A stretch of DNA of 64,000 nucleotides, taken from the NCBI GenBank assembly GCA_964600435.1, contig CAZRJB010000002.1, positions 1-64,000 on the forward strand. Direction: 5' to 3'. Shown in pieces: positions 42,176 through 50,447 of the stretch. The notes below the pieces were generated by a model. That model was not told the origin of the DNA and did no database searches. It saw nothing but the letters and a program-made list of their open reading frames with translations. Numbering within the stretch: the first letter of the stretch is position 1; each line of letters starts with the position of its first letter. Source of the stretch: HGM11367 sp964600435. GTDB taxonomy: Bacteria > Bacillota > Clostridia > Christensenellales > UBA1242. The translations under genes and the position numbers were made by a program.

Positions 42176-44140
42176 TTATTTTTTGCCTGATTTAAGTTCT
42201 TTTTTAAGCACTGTAATTCTATCTCTTAATTCAATTGCTGTTTCAAAATCCAACTGTTTTGTAGCAATATTCATTAAGCCTTTCAGACGTTCAATTTCAC
42301 TTTTTACATCATCCGATTTTCTGTTTGTTTCTTGTTTTTTTGCAAAATCTAGGGTGTTTTTTACTTCCTTTATGATTGTTTTTGGTGTTATGTTGTGTTC
42401 TTTGTTATATTTGTCTTGAATCTCTCTACGCCTTGAGGTTTCGTCAATTGCCCTTTTCATGCTTTTTGTTATAACATCTGCAAACATTATAACTCTGCCC
42501 TCGCTGTTTCGTGCCACACGACCAATTGTTTGAATTAACGACGTATCGCTCCTTAAAAAGCCTTCTTTATCTGCATCTAAAATGCAAACAAGTTCAACTT
42601 CTGGCAAATCCAAACCTTCTCTTAGCAAGTTTATTCCAACAATAACATCAAAATCACCAAGTCTTAAACCGTTGATTATTTCTATTCTTTCCATTGTGTC
42701 TATTTCGCTATGGAGATATTTTACTCTTATTTGACGTTCACTTAAAAATGTTGTTAAGTTTTCTGCCATTTTTTTTGTTAAGGTTGTTATTAAAACCCTT
42801 CTATTCTTTTTTATTGTTTTGTTTATTTCATTAATTAAATATTCAATTTGTCCGTCTGTTTTTACAACTTCAACAACTGGATCTAAAAGTCCTGTTGGCC
42901 TTATTAACTGCTCAACAGTTTGACCACTTTTGTTTTTTTCGTAGTCTGATGGTGTTGCCGAAACAAAAATTGTTTGGTTTAGTCTTTGTTCAAACTCTTC
43001 AAAATTTAGAGGTCTGTTGTCAAAAGCAGAAGGGAGTCTAAAACCGTATTCAACCAAACTCTTTTTTCTTGCTCTATCTCCATTATACATTGCCCTTATT
43101 TGAGGAATTGTCATATGGCTTTCATCTATGATTGTTAAAAATCCTTTTGGAAAATAGTCCATAAGCGTAAAAGGTGGCTCGCCGACTTTTCTTCCATCAA
43201 AATATCTTGAATAGTTTTCAATTCCACTGCAGTAGCCTATTTCTCGCATCATTTCAATATCGTAAGAAACGCGCTCTTTAAGTCTTTGTGCTTCAATAAG
43301 TTTGCCTTCTTTTTCAAACTGCTCAACATAAAAATCTCTATCTTGTTCGATTTGTTTTAATGCGTTTACAAGTTTTTGACTGCCAACAGCATAATGAGTT
43401 GCAGGAAAAACAACAACTTGTTCTTTTGATGCAATTTTTTGTCCTGTTAATGCTTCAAATTCAAAAATTGAATCTATTTCATCGCCAAAAAACTCAATTC
43501 TTACTGCAATTTCTGACTGGTTAGACGGAAAAATATCAAGCGTGTCGCCTTTTGATCGAAAAGTTGTTCTTTTAAAATCTAACTCATTTCTTGAATATTG
43601 CATTTCTATTAACCTAGAAATTACTTGTTCTCTTGAAACTTGCATGCCTTTTTCTAAAAGAAGTTGCAAATTGTAATATTCTTCAGGATTGCCTAAACCA
43701 TATATGCAAGAAACTGATGCAACAACAATTGTGTCGGACCTTTCTAGCAAGCTTGTTGTTGCCGAAGACCTTAGTTTGTCAATTTCTTCGTTTATTGCCA
43801 TATCTTTTTCAATGTATGTGTCTGAAGATACAATGTATGCTTCCGGTTGATAGTAATCATAATAGGAAACAAAATATTCTACCCTGTTGTTTGGAAAAAA
43901 CTCTCTAAGTTCGTTGCATAACTGTGCAGCAAGTGTTTTGTTGTGTGCTATAACCAAGGTTGGTTTGTTAACCGAAGCAATTACGTTTGCCATTGTAAAT
44001 GTTTTTCCGCTGCCTGTAACCCCCAATAAAACTTGAGAAGACAACCCATCATTTAAACCTTCAACCAAGTTTTTTATTGCCTGTGGCTGGTCGCCCGATG
44101 GGCTATATTTTGATATTAATTCAAATTTCTTGTGTTCCAT
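42176..44140 (-). CDS. uvrB: Excinuclease ABC subunit B
   Basis: The damage-verification helicase of nucleotide excision repair. The 654 residues match the family. Walker A is GVTGSGKTFTMANVIA (about residues 39-54). The beta-hairpin has YYDYYQPEAYIVSSDTYIEK (about 92-111). Helicase motifs include DESHMTIPQ and QTIGRVARNSEGRVIMF. A C-terminal UVR domain (about 615-654, EIERLKGLMNIATKQLDFE) binds UvrC. AGGAGAAAA precedes the ATG. uvrA and uvrC are not in the window. Confidence 0.97.
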   Translation of the reverse strand: MEHKKFELISKYSPSGDQPQAIKNLVEGLNDGLSSQVLLGVTGSGKTFTMANVIASVNKPTLVIAHNKTLAAQLCNELREFFPNNRVEYFVSYYDYYQPEAYIVSSDTYIEKDMAINEEIDKLRSSATTSLLERSDTIVVASVSCIYGLGNPEEYYNLQLLLEKGMQVSREQVISRLIEMQYSRNELDFKRTTFRSKGDTLDIFPSNQSEIAVRIEFFGDEIDSIFEFEALTGQKIASKEQVVVFPATHYAVGSQKLVNALKQIEQDRDFYVEQFEKEGKLIEAQRLKERVSYDIEMMREIGYCSGIENYSRYFDGRKVGEPPFTLMDYFPKGFLTIIDESHMTIPQIRAMYNGDRARKKSLVEYGFRLPSAFDNRPLNFEEFEQRLNQTIFVSATPSDYEKNKSGQTVEQLIRPTGLLDPVVEVVKTDGQIEYLINEINKTIKKNRRVLITTLTKKMAENLTTFLSERQIRVKYLHSEIDTMERIEIINGLRLGDFDVIVGINLLREGLDLPEVELVCILDADKEGFLRSDTSLIQTIGRVARNSEGRVIMFADVITKSMKRAIDETSRRREIQDKYNKEHNITPKTIIKEVKNTLDFAKKQETNRKSDDVKSEIERLKGLMNIATKQLDFETAIELRDRITVLKKELKSGKK

Positions 44141-44151
44141 TTTTCTCCTGT

Positions 44152-44514
44152 TTAACCATTAAAAATTGTTTTTAAAATTATACCAATAACAAAACTCAAC
44201 ACGGCAAAACCAAATGTTCTTAACAAAAGGAGCCAAAACTCCTGCTTTTGCTTTTTTAAATCTCTTTTTAAAGTTAATGCCTTGTTTTTTAGTGTTATAC
44301 AATAATAATAACCATTTTTGCTGTCAGACACAACAAAATCGATGTAATTATCTTTTGCAAGTGTAATCATAATGTCGTCCAGTTCGGTTGTGCTAATTAA
44401 ATATTTTTTAGAAACAAATTCAGCAATTTGTTCCGCCAAAATAAGATACGACCTTTTGTTCGGGCATATCTCTAACAAATATAACACAACAAACCTTTCT
44501 TTTTTATCTAACAT
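44152..44514 (-). CDS. Small wHTH-like protein with C-terminal membrane helix
   Basis: The 120-residue product has an N-terminal winged-helix-like region (about 1-80; CPNKRSYLILAEQIAEFV, TTELDDIMITLAKDNYIDFV), a charged linker and one membrane helix (about 95-116). It resembles its upstream neighbour (44526-44897) in length and layout: both start MLD, have a small DNA-binding-like domain and end in a membrane anchor. They are probably old duplicates. It lies 11 bases upstream of uvrB. The family is not recognised. Confidence 0.7.
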   Translation of the reverse strand: MLDKKERFVVLYLLEICPNKRSYLILAEQIAEFVSKKYLISTTELDDIMITLAKDNYIDFVVSDSKNGYYYCITLKNKALTLKRDLKKQKQEFWLLLLRTFGFAVLSFVIGIILKTIFNG

Positions 44515-44525
44515 TTTTATTATGA

Positions 44526-44897
44526 TTAAAAAATTAATCCATATAAAATTATTGCCAAGAAACTACCCAAAAATGCACATATAAACACCAAAAGATATAA
44601 AAATGAACCTAATTTATACATTTTTTTTGTTTTTTGCTGTTCGTTGCTTTCATTTTCTAAAATTTGTCGAGCAAACGGCAAAGGTGAAATGCAATATAGT
44701 TTTGAATCTTTATATTTTATTGAAATATAGTTACCTTTTTCTAGATAATCCATGCATAAAGATATTGCAGAGTCGTCGGGTTTATATTTTTTTGGCAATG
44801 AATTAATTAGTTCTTTAACATCAAAAACCCTATAAGAACCTTCATTGCACTCTTTAACTAAATAGTTAAGTAAGTTTTTACTTCTATCATCTAACAT
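44526..44897 (-). CDS. Small wHTH-like protein with C-terminal membrane helix, second copy
   Basis: The 123-residue product has a helical N-terminal domain with DDSAISLCMDYLEKGNYISI (about 40-59). A basic linker and a membrane segment (about 96-120) follow. The layout matches the next gene. The start at 44897 (MLDDRSK) follows from that comparison; it has no ribosome site, and TATAAT ends one base before the ATG, so an in-frame TTG at 44942 or a later start cannot be excluded. Confidence 0.65.
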   Translation of the reverse strand: MLDDRSKNLLNYLVKECNEGSYRVFDVKELINSLPKKYKPDDSAISLCMDYLEKGNYISIKYKDSKLYCISPLPFARQILENESNEQQKTKKMYKLGSFLYLLVFICAFLGSFLAIILYGLIF

Positions 44898-45018
44898 GAT
44901 TATATTATTTGTTTTTTTTTGAAAAATAATGCCAATATTCAAAATTTAACAAAAAACTTTATGCCTAAAAAAAAAATAGGAAAAATTATTAAAAAACCAA
45001 TTTTTCCATATTTTTTAA

Positions 45019-45585
45019 TTAAATTAACTTTTTTAATTGTTGAATAACAACATCTATTGCTCTTGTGATTGACCTATCAAATGTTCTAAGAACCACAGCG
45101 CTAAAAGGAAGAGACGTTGGTTTTGTTTGTGCCAACTTTAAAGCATCAATTTTCATATCTTCAACAACTGCTTTGCAAAGCATTTCTCCTAAAAGATAAT
45201 GATAGTTTGAAAGGTCCATATCACACTTGTCTGCTATTTCGCTAAACTCATTAATATCCGCTATTGCATCAAAAGCAAATCCAAAATGAATTTTTAACCT
45301 ATCCAAAGAAAATTTGTTTCCATTTGCACCAGCCAAAATAAGCCACTTCATGCTAGTGTCGATGTTTTCTTCAACAACTTGATTGCCATTTCTGAACCAT
45401 TCAGCCAAAACATCCATGGCTATAACATTGCCAATTGCAGCATCTTCACACAAACGTTGATATTCTTCTTCTAAAATTTCTTGCGCCTTGATTGAACCAA
45501 CACGTGCTGTTTTTGCATATATGGATTCTTTTCTGATTGCACCTTGTTGTCTAAAATCTTTAGATGTCATTGTTTCATAATTCAT
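45019..45585 (-). CDS. Sel1-like repeat protein
   Basis: The 188-residue soluble protein contains Sel1/TPR-like helical repeats. The clearest is AIGNVIAMDVLAEWFRNGNQ then DTSMKWLILAGANGNKFSLD (about 50-97). Such proteins are usually scaffolds for protein contacts. The C-terminal 60 residues show no motif. The ATG follows AAAAAGGGGTAAAAAA. It sits between the membrane-anchored wHTH proteins and the DUF975 gene on the same strand. The partner is unknown. Confidence 0.7.
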   Translation of the reverse strand: MNYETMTSKDFRQQGAIRKESIYAKTARVGSIKAQEILEEEYQRLCEDAAIGNVIAMDVLAEWFRNGNQVVEENIDTSMKWLILAGANGNKFSLDRLKIHFGFAFDAIADINEFSEIADKCDMDLSNYHYLLGEMLCKAVVEDMKIDALKLAQTKPTSLPFSAVVLRTFDRSITRAIDVVIQQLKKLI

Positions 45586-45643
45586 TTTTTTACCCCTTTT
45601 TAAAGAGTATATATTTTTTTTAAAAACAAATCAAACAATTTTA

Positions 45644-46378
45644 TTAATTTAAAGATTTTATGTCTTTTACCGTATCTTTTTTTACATATTTTCTTTTTTG
45701 TGCAGGCTCAATTTTTTGGGATTCATTTTCTTTTTTCAACAAAACATATATATGTGCAAACATCAATTCATAATAAGGGACAACGAACACAAAAATTAAA
45801 AACAAAGCCAACAAACACATGCTAACAATTGGAATCCAATAGCTCATGTTAAAATATAATCTCATTGCACAACCAATGCCAGCACAAACACACATTATTG
45901 TTACCACAACAAACATATAAGACAAATATAAAACTAGAATTTCGCCCCTGTGACCATAAACCATTTTTTTGGATTTTGCCATACATGCAAGTGCATCTAA
46001 GTCTTCATCTGCCATAACAAAAGAAGCCATTGAATAGTTTAATGCAGTCACAATTCCCGGAACAATTAACACAATTGTCCATAATAATGATATTAACATT
46101 GTTGCAATTTTTAAGCAAAATGCCTTTATACAGATTTTAAACTTAGAAAAAACTGTTTCAATTGGCAAAAATTCGTTGTTTGCAATTCCTAATAGAAACT
46201 TTTTTGTGCCTATGCATAAAAAGCCATAAGCAAATGCCATTAAAGCAAAACCCGCAACAGGAAAAAACAACAACAGCATCAGTGCTCCAGCCGACAATAA
46301 AATTGCTAAAATTGCCTCGAATCCCCTATCTGAAAAAGATTTTGAAGAATTGTTTAAATATATTGAATACTTATTCAT
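45644..46378 (-). CDS. DUF975 membrane protein
   Basis: The 244-residue polytopic membrane protein has about five to six helices. It carries the family pattern LIVPGIVTALNYSMASFVMA (about 104-123), then DEDLDALACMAKSKKMVYGH. A charged cytoplasmic tail ends the protein. Function of DUF975 is unknown. TGGAGTGATAAC precedes the ATG. It lies 60 bases upstream of the Sel1-like gene. Confidence 0.82.
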   Translation of the reverse strand: MNKYSIYLNNSSKSFSDRGFEAILAILLSAGALMLLLFFPVAGFALMAFAYGFLCIGTKKFLLGIANNEFLPIETVFSKFKICIKAFCLKIATMLISLLWTIVLIVPGIVTALNYSMASFVMADEDLDALACMAKSKKMVYGHRGEILVLYLSYMFVVVTIMCVCAGIGCAMRLYFNMSYWIPIVSMCLLALFLIFVFVVPYYELMFAHIYVLLKKENESQKIEPAQKRKYVKKDTVKDIKSLN

Positions 46379-46524
46379 GTTATCACTCCAACTTTATTAT
46401 TTCCAAAGTTTTGATATCAATTCATTTTTTTCTTTGTTTTTATTATTTTAATTTTAGTTAGCAAAAAAAAGACAAACTTTCATTGTTTTGAAAATTTGCC
46501 TTTATTTTTTTTAATTTACAAAAA

Positions 46525-46869
46525 TTAACCTTTTTTTGCTTTAATTTTTGCTGCTTTACCAGTTAATTCACGAACATAGTAAAGTTTTGCACGTCTTGGT
46601 TTACCTTCACGAGTTACTTCAACATGGTCAATAAGTGGAGAGTGAACAGGGAATGTTCTTTCAACACCAACACCGTTAGAAATTCTTCTAACTGTAAAAG
46701 TTTCACGAATGCTACCGTTTTTGCGAGAAATAACCACACCTTCGTATGCTTGAAGACGTGATTTGTCACCTTCTTTAATTTTAACAAACACTTTAACAGT
46801 GTCTCCAACGTTAAATGAAAGTGCATCTGCTCTCAAATTTTCTTTTTCAATTTGATCTATAACGTTCAT
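46525..46869 (-). CDS. rplS: 50S ribosomal protein L19
   Basis: Sits at the 30S-50S interface. The 114 residues match L19. It starts MNVIDQIEKENLR. Marks are FNVGDTVKVFVKIKEGDKSR (about residues 19-38) and QAYEGVVISRKNGS (about 40-53). The C-terminal segment contains AKLYYVRELTGKAAKIK. AGGAGGAAAGTCAAG precedes the ATG. It has its own promoter and a 138-base structured-looking leader. The usual neighbours trmD and rimM are absent, so this is a detached rplS. Confidence 0.96.
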   Translation of the reverse strand: MNVIDQIEKENLRADALSFNVGDTVKVFVKIKEGDKSRLQAYEGVVISRKNGSIRETFTVRRISNGVGVERTFPVHSPLIDHVEVTREGKPRRAKLYYVRELTGKAAKIKAKKG

Positions 46870-47008
46870 CTTGACTTTCCTCCTAATAATAATTTTACCA
46901 AGTGTTCATACCCCAAGTTGATTGAGCAATTTCCCGTAAAAAGCAAGCCGTTCTCGTTTGCCATATATTGCGTTGCCCACAAAAAAGATAGCGGACCACC
47001 CGAAGTCT
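46870..47008 (-). ncRNA. Structured leader of rplS, possible L19-type autoregulatory element
   Basis: From the predicted start near 47008 to rplS are about 139 bases with no frame but with several pairing segments. An early hairpin is GGTGG-TCCG-CTATC followed by six U. Later come a GGGCAACGC...GAACGGCTTGC section and a GAGC-type segment before the ribosome site. Ribosomal protein leaders of this size are common. Assignment to the known L19 leader family is not verified. The early hairpin closely resembles the valS attenuator. Confidence 0.4.
46982..47003 (-). terminator. Hairpin with U-run downstream of valS and inside the rplS leader
   Basis: GGTGG / CTATC stem with two G-U pairs and a UCCG loop, followed by TTTTTT. 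It may end valS transcripts or act within the rplS leader. Confidence 0.45.
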
Positions 47009-47014
47009 AAAATG

Positions 47015-47043
47015 ATTATAACACTAACAAATAAAAAACGCAA
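47015..47043 (-). promoter_or_regulatory. Promoter of rplS
   Basis: TTGCGT (47038-47043), 17-base spacer and a perfect TATAAT (47015-47020) on the minus strand, in the gap after valS. Confidence 0.7.
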
Positions 47044-47066
47044 GTGTTAATTTAATATTTTTTTAT

Positions 47067-49478
47067 TTATTCTTCAACCAAAAACTTACCAATTTTTAGT
47101 TCGCTACCAGAAACAATGTTAATTTGTTTAATGCTCATAACTGCCTTTATGTCGTCTATGCAAGATTTTACAAAATCAACATGTTTCACCCCTGCTTCAA
47201 CGCTTTCAATTTCTGTTTTTAAAGAAACTTTTGCTTCGGATTTGCTTTGACGAATTTTTGAAACCAAAGAAATAACTTCATCACCCATTGGCAATATATC
47301 TTTGCTTATGTCAACGTCAATTTTATTAATTTGAAGTTTATGAATTGAAATTGCTTTCACTGTGTTTTTAAATGTGTTTTGATAAATTTCTTCTGTAACG
47401 TGTGGCATGTATATTGCAAACATTTTTAGCATGCCCAAAAGTGCATGGTAGCAAACAAATTGAGCACTTTGTTTTGCATTTTCGCCATATATTTCTGGTT
47501 TATATAATCTGTTTTTAACCAACTCTACATAGTTATCACAAAAGTTCCAGAAGAAACTTTCTAGTTCGCCCATTGCCAAGCCAACTTCATATTTTTCAAA
47601 ATATCTAACAAAATTGTCTTGCATGGTGTTAAATTTTGCAATAAGCCATTTGTCCATTGGCAACAAATTAACCTGTGTTGGAACATAACCGTCAACAAAT
47701 TGCCAAACAAATTTGCTTGCATTATATAACTTGTTAAGCAATTTTTGACCGTTTTTGAATTGCTCATCACCAAAAATTATATCTCTACCCAAACTTCCTG
47801 TTGCTGTCCAATATCTTGTTACATCTGCACTAAACATGTCAATAAGTTGAAGAGGGTCCGATTTTGCATTGTTTTTGCTTTTTGATATTTTTTCACCTTG
47901 TCCAGCCATAACAAAACCAGAAATCATTACGTTTTCCCATGGTTTGGTGTTGCTATGATAGAAAGATTTAACAATTGTATAAAAATCCCATGTTCGAATA
48001 ATATCATGTGCATTAGGTCTAAGGCTCATTGGCATTAATCGTTTATACATATCATCGTCAACTTTCCATTTGCAGTTTATTTGTGGGGTAACTGATGAAG
48101 TTGCCCATGTGTCTAAAATGTCTGTTTCTGGATTAAATTCGGTACTTCCGCATTTTTCACAAGCACAGTTTGGTTTTTTGGACATTGGATTAACAGGCAA
48201 ATCTTTTTCATCTGCAACCTTAATTTCTCCGCATTTTGCACAATACCAAACTGGAAATGGCACGCCAAAATATTTTTGACGACTAATGCACCAATCCATC
48301 ATTAAGTTTTCTACCCAGTCGTTATATCTTGCTTGCATAAATGAAGGATACCAAGTTATTTCGTCTCCCTTTTTACGCCATTCTTGTTTGTTTTCTATTG
48401 TTTTGATAAACCATTGTTTTTTAAGGTTTATTTCCATTTCTGTTCCACATCTTTCATGAACAGAAACTTGGTGAGTTAAAGGCTCTTGCTTGATTAATAA
48501 ATTTTCAGCTTTTAAATCTTCTATGATGGCATTGCGTGCTTCTTTGCATTTTAAACCAGCATATTTTCCTGCTCTTTCGGTCATTCTGCCCGCATCATCA
48601 ATTGCAACTTTATATTCTAGGTTATATTTTTTAAACCATTGAGTGTCTGTTTGATCTCCAAAAGTGCAACACATAACAGCACCTGTTCCTTTTTCCATGT
48701 CGGCTTTGTCGTCGGTCATGATTGGAACATAATAGTTATACAAAGGAACTCTAACATTTTTACCAACCAAATTTTTGTATCTTTGGTCATTTGGATTAAC
48801 AAAAACGCAATCACATGCACACAAAAATTCTGGTCTTGTGGTTGCAATTTCTAAATAAGTATCACTGTTTTCAACATAAAATTTTAAATGATTAAAATAT
48901 GTTTCAATTTCTTTTGTTTCTAGTTCACTTTGAGCAATTGCAGTTCTGCACTTTGTGCACCAAAGTGCTGGTGCTTCTGCATAATAAACTTTGTTCTTTT
49001 TATAAAGATCCAAAAAAGACATTTGGCTAACTTTTTGTGTTTCGGGGCTTACTGTGTGATAACGCAAAGACCAATCTGCCGAATTGCCAACTTTTATAAA
49101 TAGATTTTTAAAATCTTCAACATATTTGTTAACAACTTCCATACAAATGTTTGTGAATTCTTCACGTGGCAAAGAATAAGCCTTTATGCCTCGCTCTTTT
49201 TCAACCAAAAGTTCTGTTGGAAGACCATTATCGTCAAAACCAAAAGGATAAAAAACGTTATAACCTCTCATTCTTTTGTATCTGGCAACAAACTCTGCTT
49301 GAGAATAACTAAAAATGTGACCAATATGAATTTTTCCACTAACTGTTGGTGGTGGAGTATCGATTGAAAAAATTGGTTTTGTTGTGTCTGCCTTGTCAAA
49401 GTTATATATTCCATTGTCTTGCCAAAACTTTTGCCATTTTTCTTCTGATGTTTTGTAATTATATTTGTTTTCTAACAT
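47067..49478 (-). CDS. valS: Valyl-tRNA synthetase, archaeal-like type
   Basis: Charges tRNA-Val. The 803-residue product has HIGH (residues about 45-48) in the context PPPTVSGKIHIGHIFSYSQA. The KMSKS-type motif is GEKISKSKNNAK (about 545). Zinc-type cysteine pairs occur (CTKC near 175; CAKC..CEKC near 420-445), and it has an anticodon-binding helical domain. The HIGH-region sequence and GFDDNGLPTE are those of the archaeal/rickettsial type ValRS, not the usual bacterial form with PPPNVTG and GTDHAG. The long C-terminal coiled-coil arm is missing. The ATG at 49478 follows AAAGGAAAATTTT. The leader holds an attenuator. Confidence 0.95.
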   Translation of the reverse strand: MLENKYNYKTSEEKWQKFWQDNGIYNFDKADTTKPIFSIDTPPPTVSGKIHIGHIFSYSQAEFVARYKRMRGYNVFYPFGFDDNGLPTELLVEKERGIKAYSLPREEFTNICMEVVNKYVEDFKNLFIKVGNSADWSLRYHTVSPETQKVSQMSFLDLYKKNKVYYAEAPALWCTKCRTAIAQSELETKEIETYFNHLKFYVENSDTYLEIATTRPEFLCACDCVFVNPNDQRYKNLVGKNVRVPLYNYYVPIMTDDKADMEKGTGAVMCCTFGDQTDTQWFKKYNLEYKVAIDDAGRMTERAGKYAGLKCKEARNAIIEDLKAENLLIKQEPLTHQVSVHERCGTEMEINLKKQWFIKTIENKQEWRKKGDEITWYPSFMQARYNDWVENLMMDWCISRQKYFGVPFPVWYCAKCGEIKVADEKDLPVNPMSKKPNCACEKCGSTEFNPETDILDTWATSSVTPQINCKWKVDDDMYKRLMPMSLRPNAHDIIRTWDFYTIVKSFYHSNTKPWENVMISGFVMAGQGEKISKSKNNAKSDPLQLIDMFSADVTRYWTATGSLGRDIIFGDEQFKNGQKLLNKLYNASKFVWQFVDGYVPTQVNLLPMDKWLIAKFNTMQDNFVRYFEKYEVGLAMGELESFFWNFCDNYVELVKNRLYKPEIYGENAKQSAQFVCYHALLGMLKMFAIYMPHVTEEIYQNTFKNTVKAISIHKLQINKIDVDISKDILPMGDEVISLVSKIRQSKSEAKVSLKTEIESVEAGVKHVDFVKSCIDDIKAVMSIKQINIVSGSELKIGKFLVEE

Positions 49479-49649
49479 AAAATTTTCCTTTTTGAAATTA
49501 TTTTTGTGTATTTTTGTTTTAACAAAAAAAAGATAGCACTCTTGTGCCACCTTAAAAACCTGTTTGCATTTTAATTTGGCACAAAAACACTTGTGCGGAA
49601 ACTCCACACTAAATTGTTTTCACGACCACTACCAAATTTTTTTTCATAC
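49479..49649 (-). promoter_or_regulatory. Attenuator-type leader of valS
   Basis: The leader of about 170 bases contains a terminator (GGTGGCAC / GTGCTATC at 49532-49551, then eight U). The 5' arm of this terminator can instead pair with GTGCCA at 49577-49582. The two structures exclude each other. The sequence AAGGTGGCAC matches the first ten positions of the T-box sequence, but the rest does not, and no Stem I with a valine specifier was identified. T-box or another attenuation system is likely. Confidence 0.6.
49524..49551 (-). terminator. valS leader terminator
   Basis: An 8-bp stem with two G-U pairs, an AAGA loop and a run of eight U lies about 45 bases before the valS start codon, so it would stop transcription before the gene. 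Confidence 0.75.
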
Positions 49650-49655
49650 TTAAAC

Positions 49656-49684
49656 AATTTAACACATCTAATTTTTTCTGTCAA
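49656..49684 (-). promoter_or_regulatory. Promoter of valS
   Basis: TTGACA (49679-49684), 17-base spacer, TAAATT (49656-49661) on the minus strand. Start expected near 49649. Confidence 0.6.
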
Positions 49685-49739
49685 ATATTTCTGATAACAA
49701 AAAACATTTATTAACAAAATTACAAACAATTTTTATGTT

Positions 49740-50444
49740 CTATTTGTTTTGAGCAAGCAAAATTTCTTTTTCGAACACATTCCAAGGAGTTTTTTCAACA
49801 GGTGGAATACATCTAAACATCATTTGTTTTTTTGTTGTTGGATGTTCAAACGACAATTCATATGCCCAAAGTGCAAGATTATGCCCTTTTGCCAAAGTAT
49901 CTCCATTATATTTAACATCACCAAACACTGGGCAACCAATTTGAGACATTTGAACTCTTATTTGATGACTTCTGCCAGTTAAAATTTGAACCTCGAGCAA
50001 ACTAACCTTGTCGATCGTTTGAATTGTTTTATATTCTAAAATTGCTTGCTTTGCACCATCTTCGCCCCTTGGCACAACTTTTACAATGTTGTTTGTTTCG
50101 TCTTTTTTTAAAAAATGCTCAAGCCTGGATGCTTTGTATCTTGGCGTTCCCACAACCACGGTTAAGTATTTTTTTATAAATTTTTTTGCTTTAATTTGTT
50201 CTGACAATCGATTTGCTGCCTTGCTTGTTTTTGCAAAAACCATTATTCCGCCTGTTGGACGATCTAGTCTATGAACCAACCCAACAAAAACATTTCCTGG
50301 TTTGTTATATTTTTCTTTAATATAGTCTTTAACAATGTCTAAAAGTGATTTATCTGAAGTTGAGTCACCTTGACTTAAAATGTTTTGTGGTTTTAAAACC
50401 ACAATTATATGATTATCTTCGTATAAAATGTTTAAATCTTGCAT
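49740..50444 (-). CDS. RluA-family RNA pseudouridine synthase
   Basis: Converts uridine to pseudouridine in rRNA or tRNA. The 234-residue protein has the catalytic motif HRLDRPTGGIMVFAKT (Asp at about residue 62). Later come GRSHQIRVQMSQIGCPVFGD (about 160-179). It has no N-terminal S4 domain, as in the shorter RluA/TruC-like members. The exact target base cannot be read from sequence. It follows the methyltransferase gene by 3 bases and is probably co-transcribed. Confidence 0.92.
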   Translation of the reverse strand: MQDLNILYEDNHIIVVLKPQNILSQGDSTSDKSLLDIVKDYIKEKYNKPGNVFVGLVHRLDRPTGGIMVFAKTSKAANRLSEQIKAKKFIKKYLTVVVGTPRYKASRLEHFLKKDETNNIVKVVPRGEDGAKQAILEYKTIQTIDKVSLLEVQILTGRSHQIRVQMSQIGCPVFGDVKYNGDTLAKGHNLALWAYELSFEHPTTKKQMMFRCIPPVEKTPWNVFEKEILLAQNK

Positions 50445-50447
50445 TTA

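Noticed and set aside
44897..44920. Fifth leaderless start at 44897
   Set aside because: TATAAT ends one base before the ATG, so transcription would begin inside the gene.
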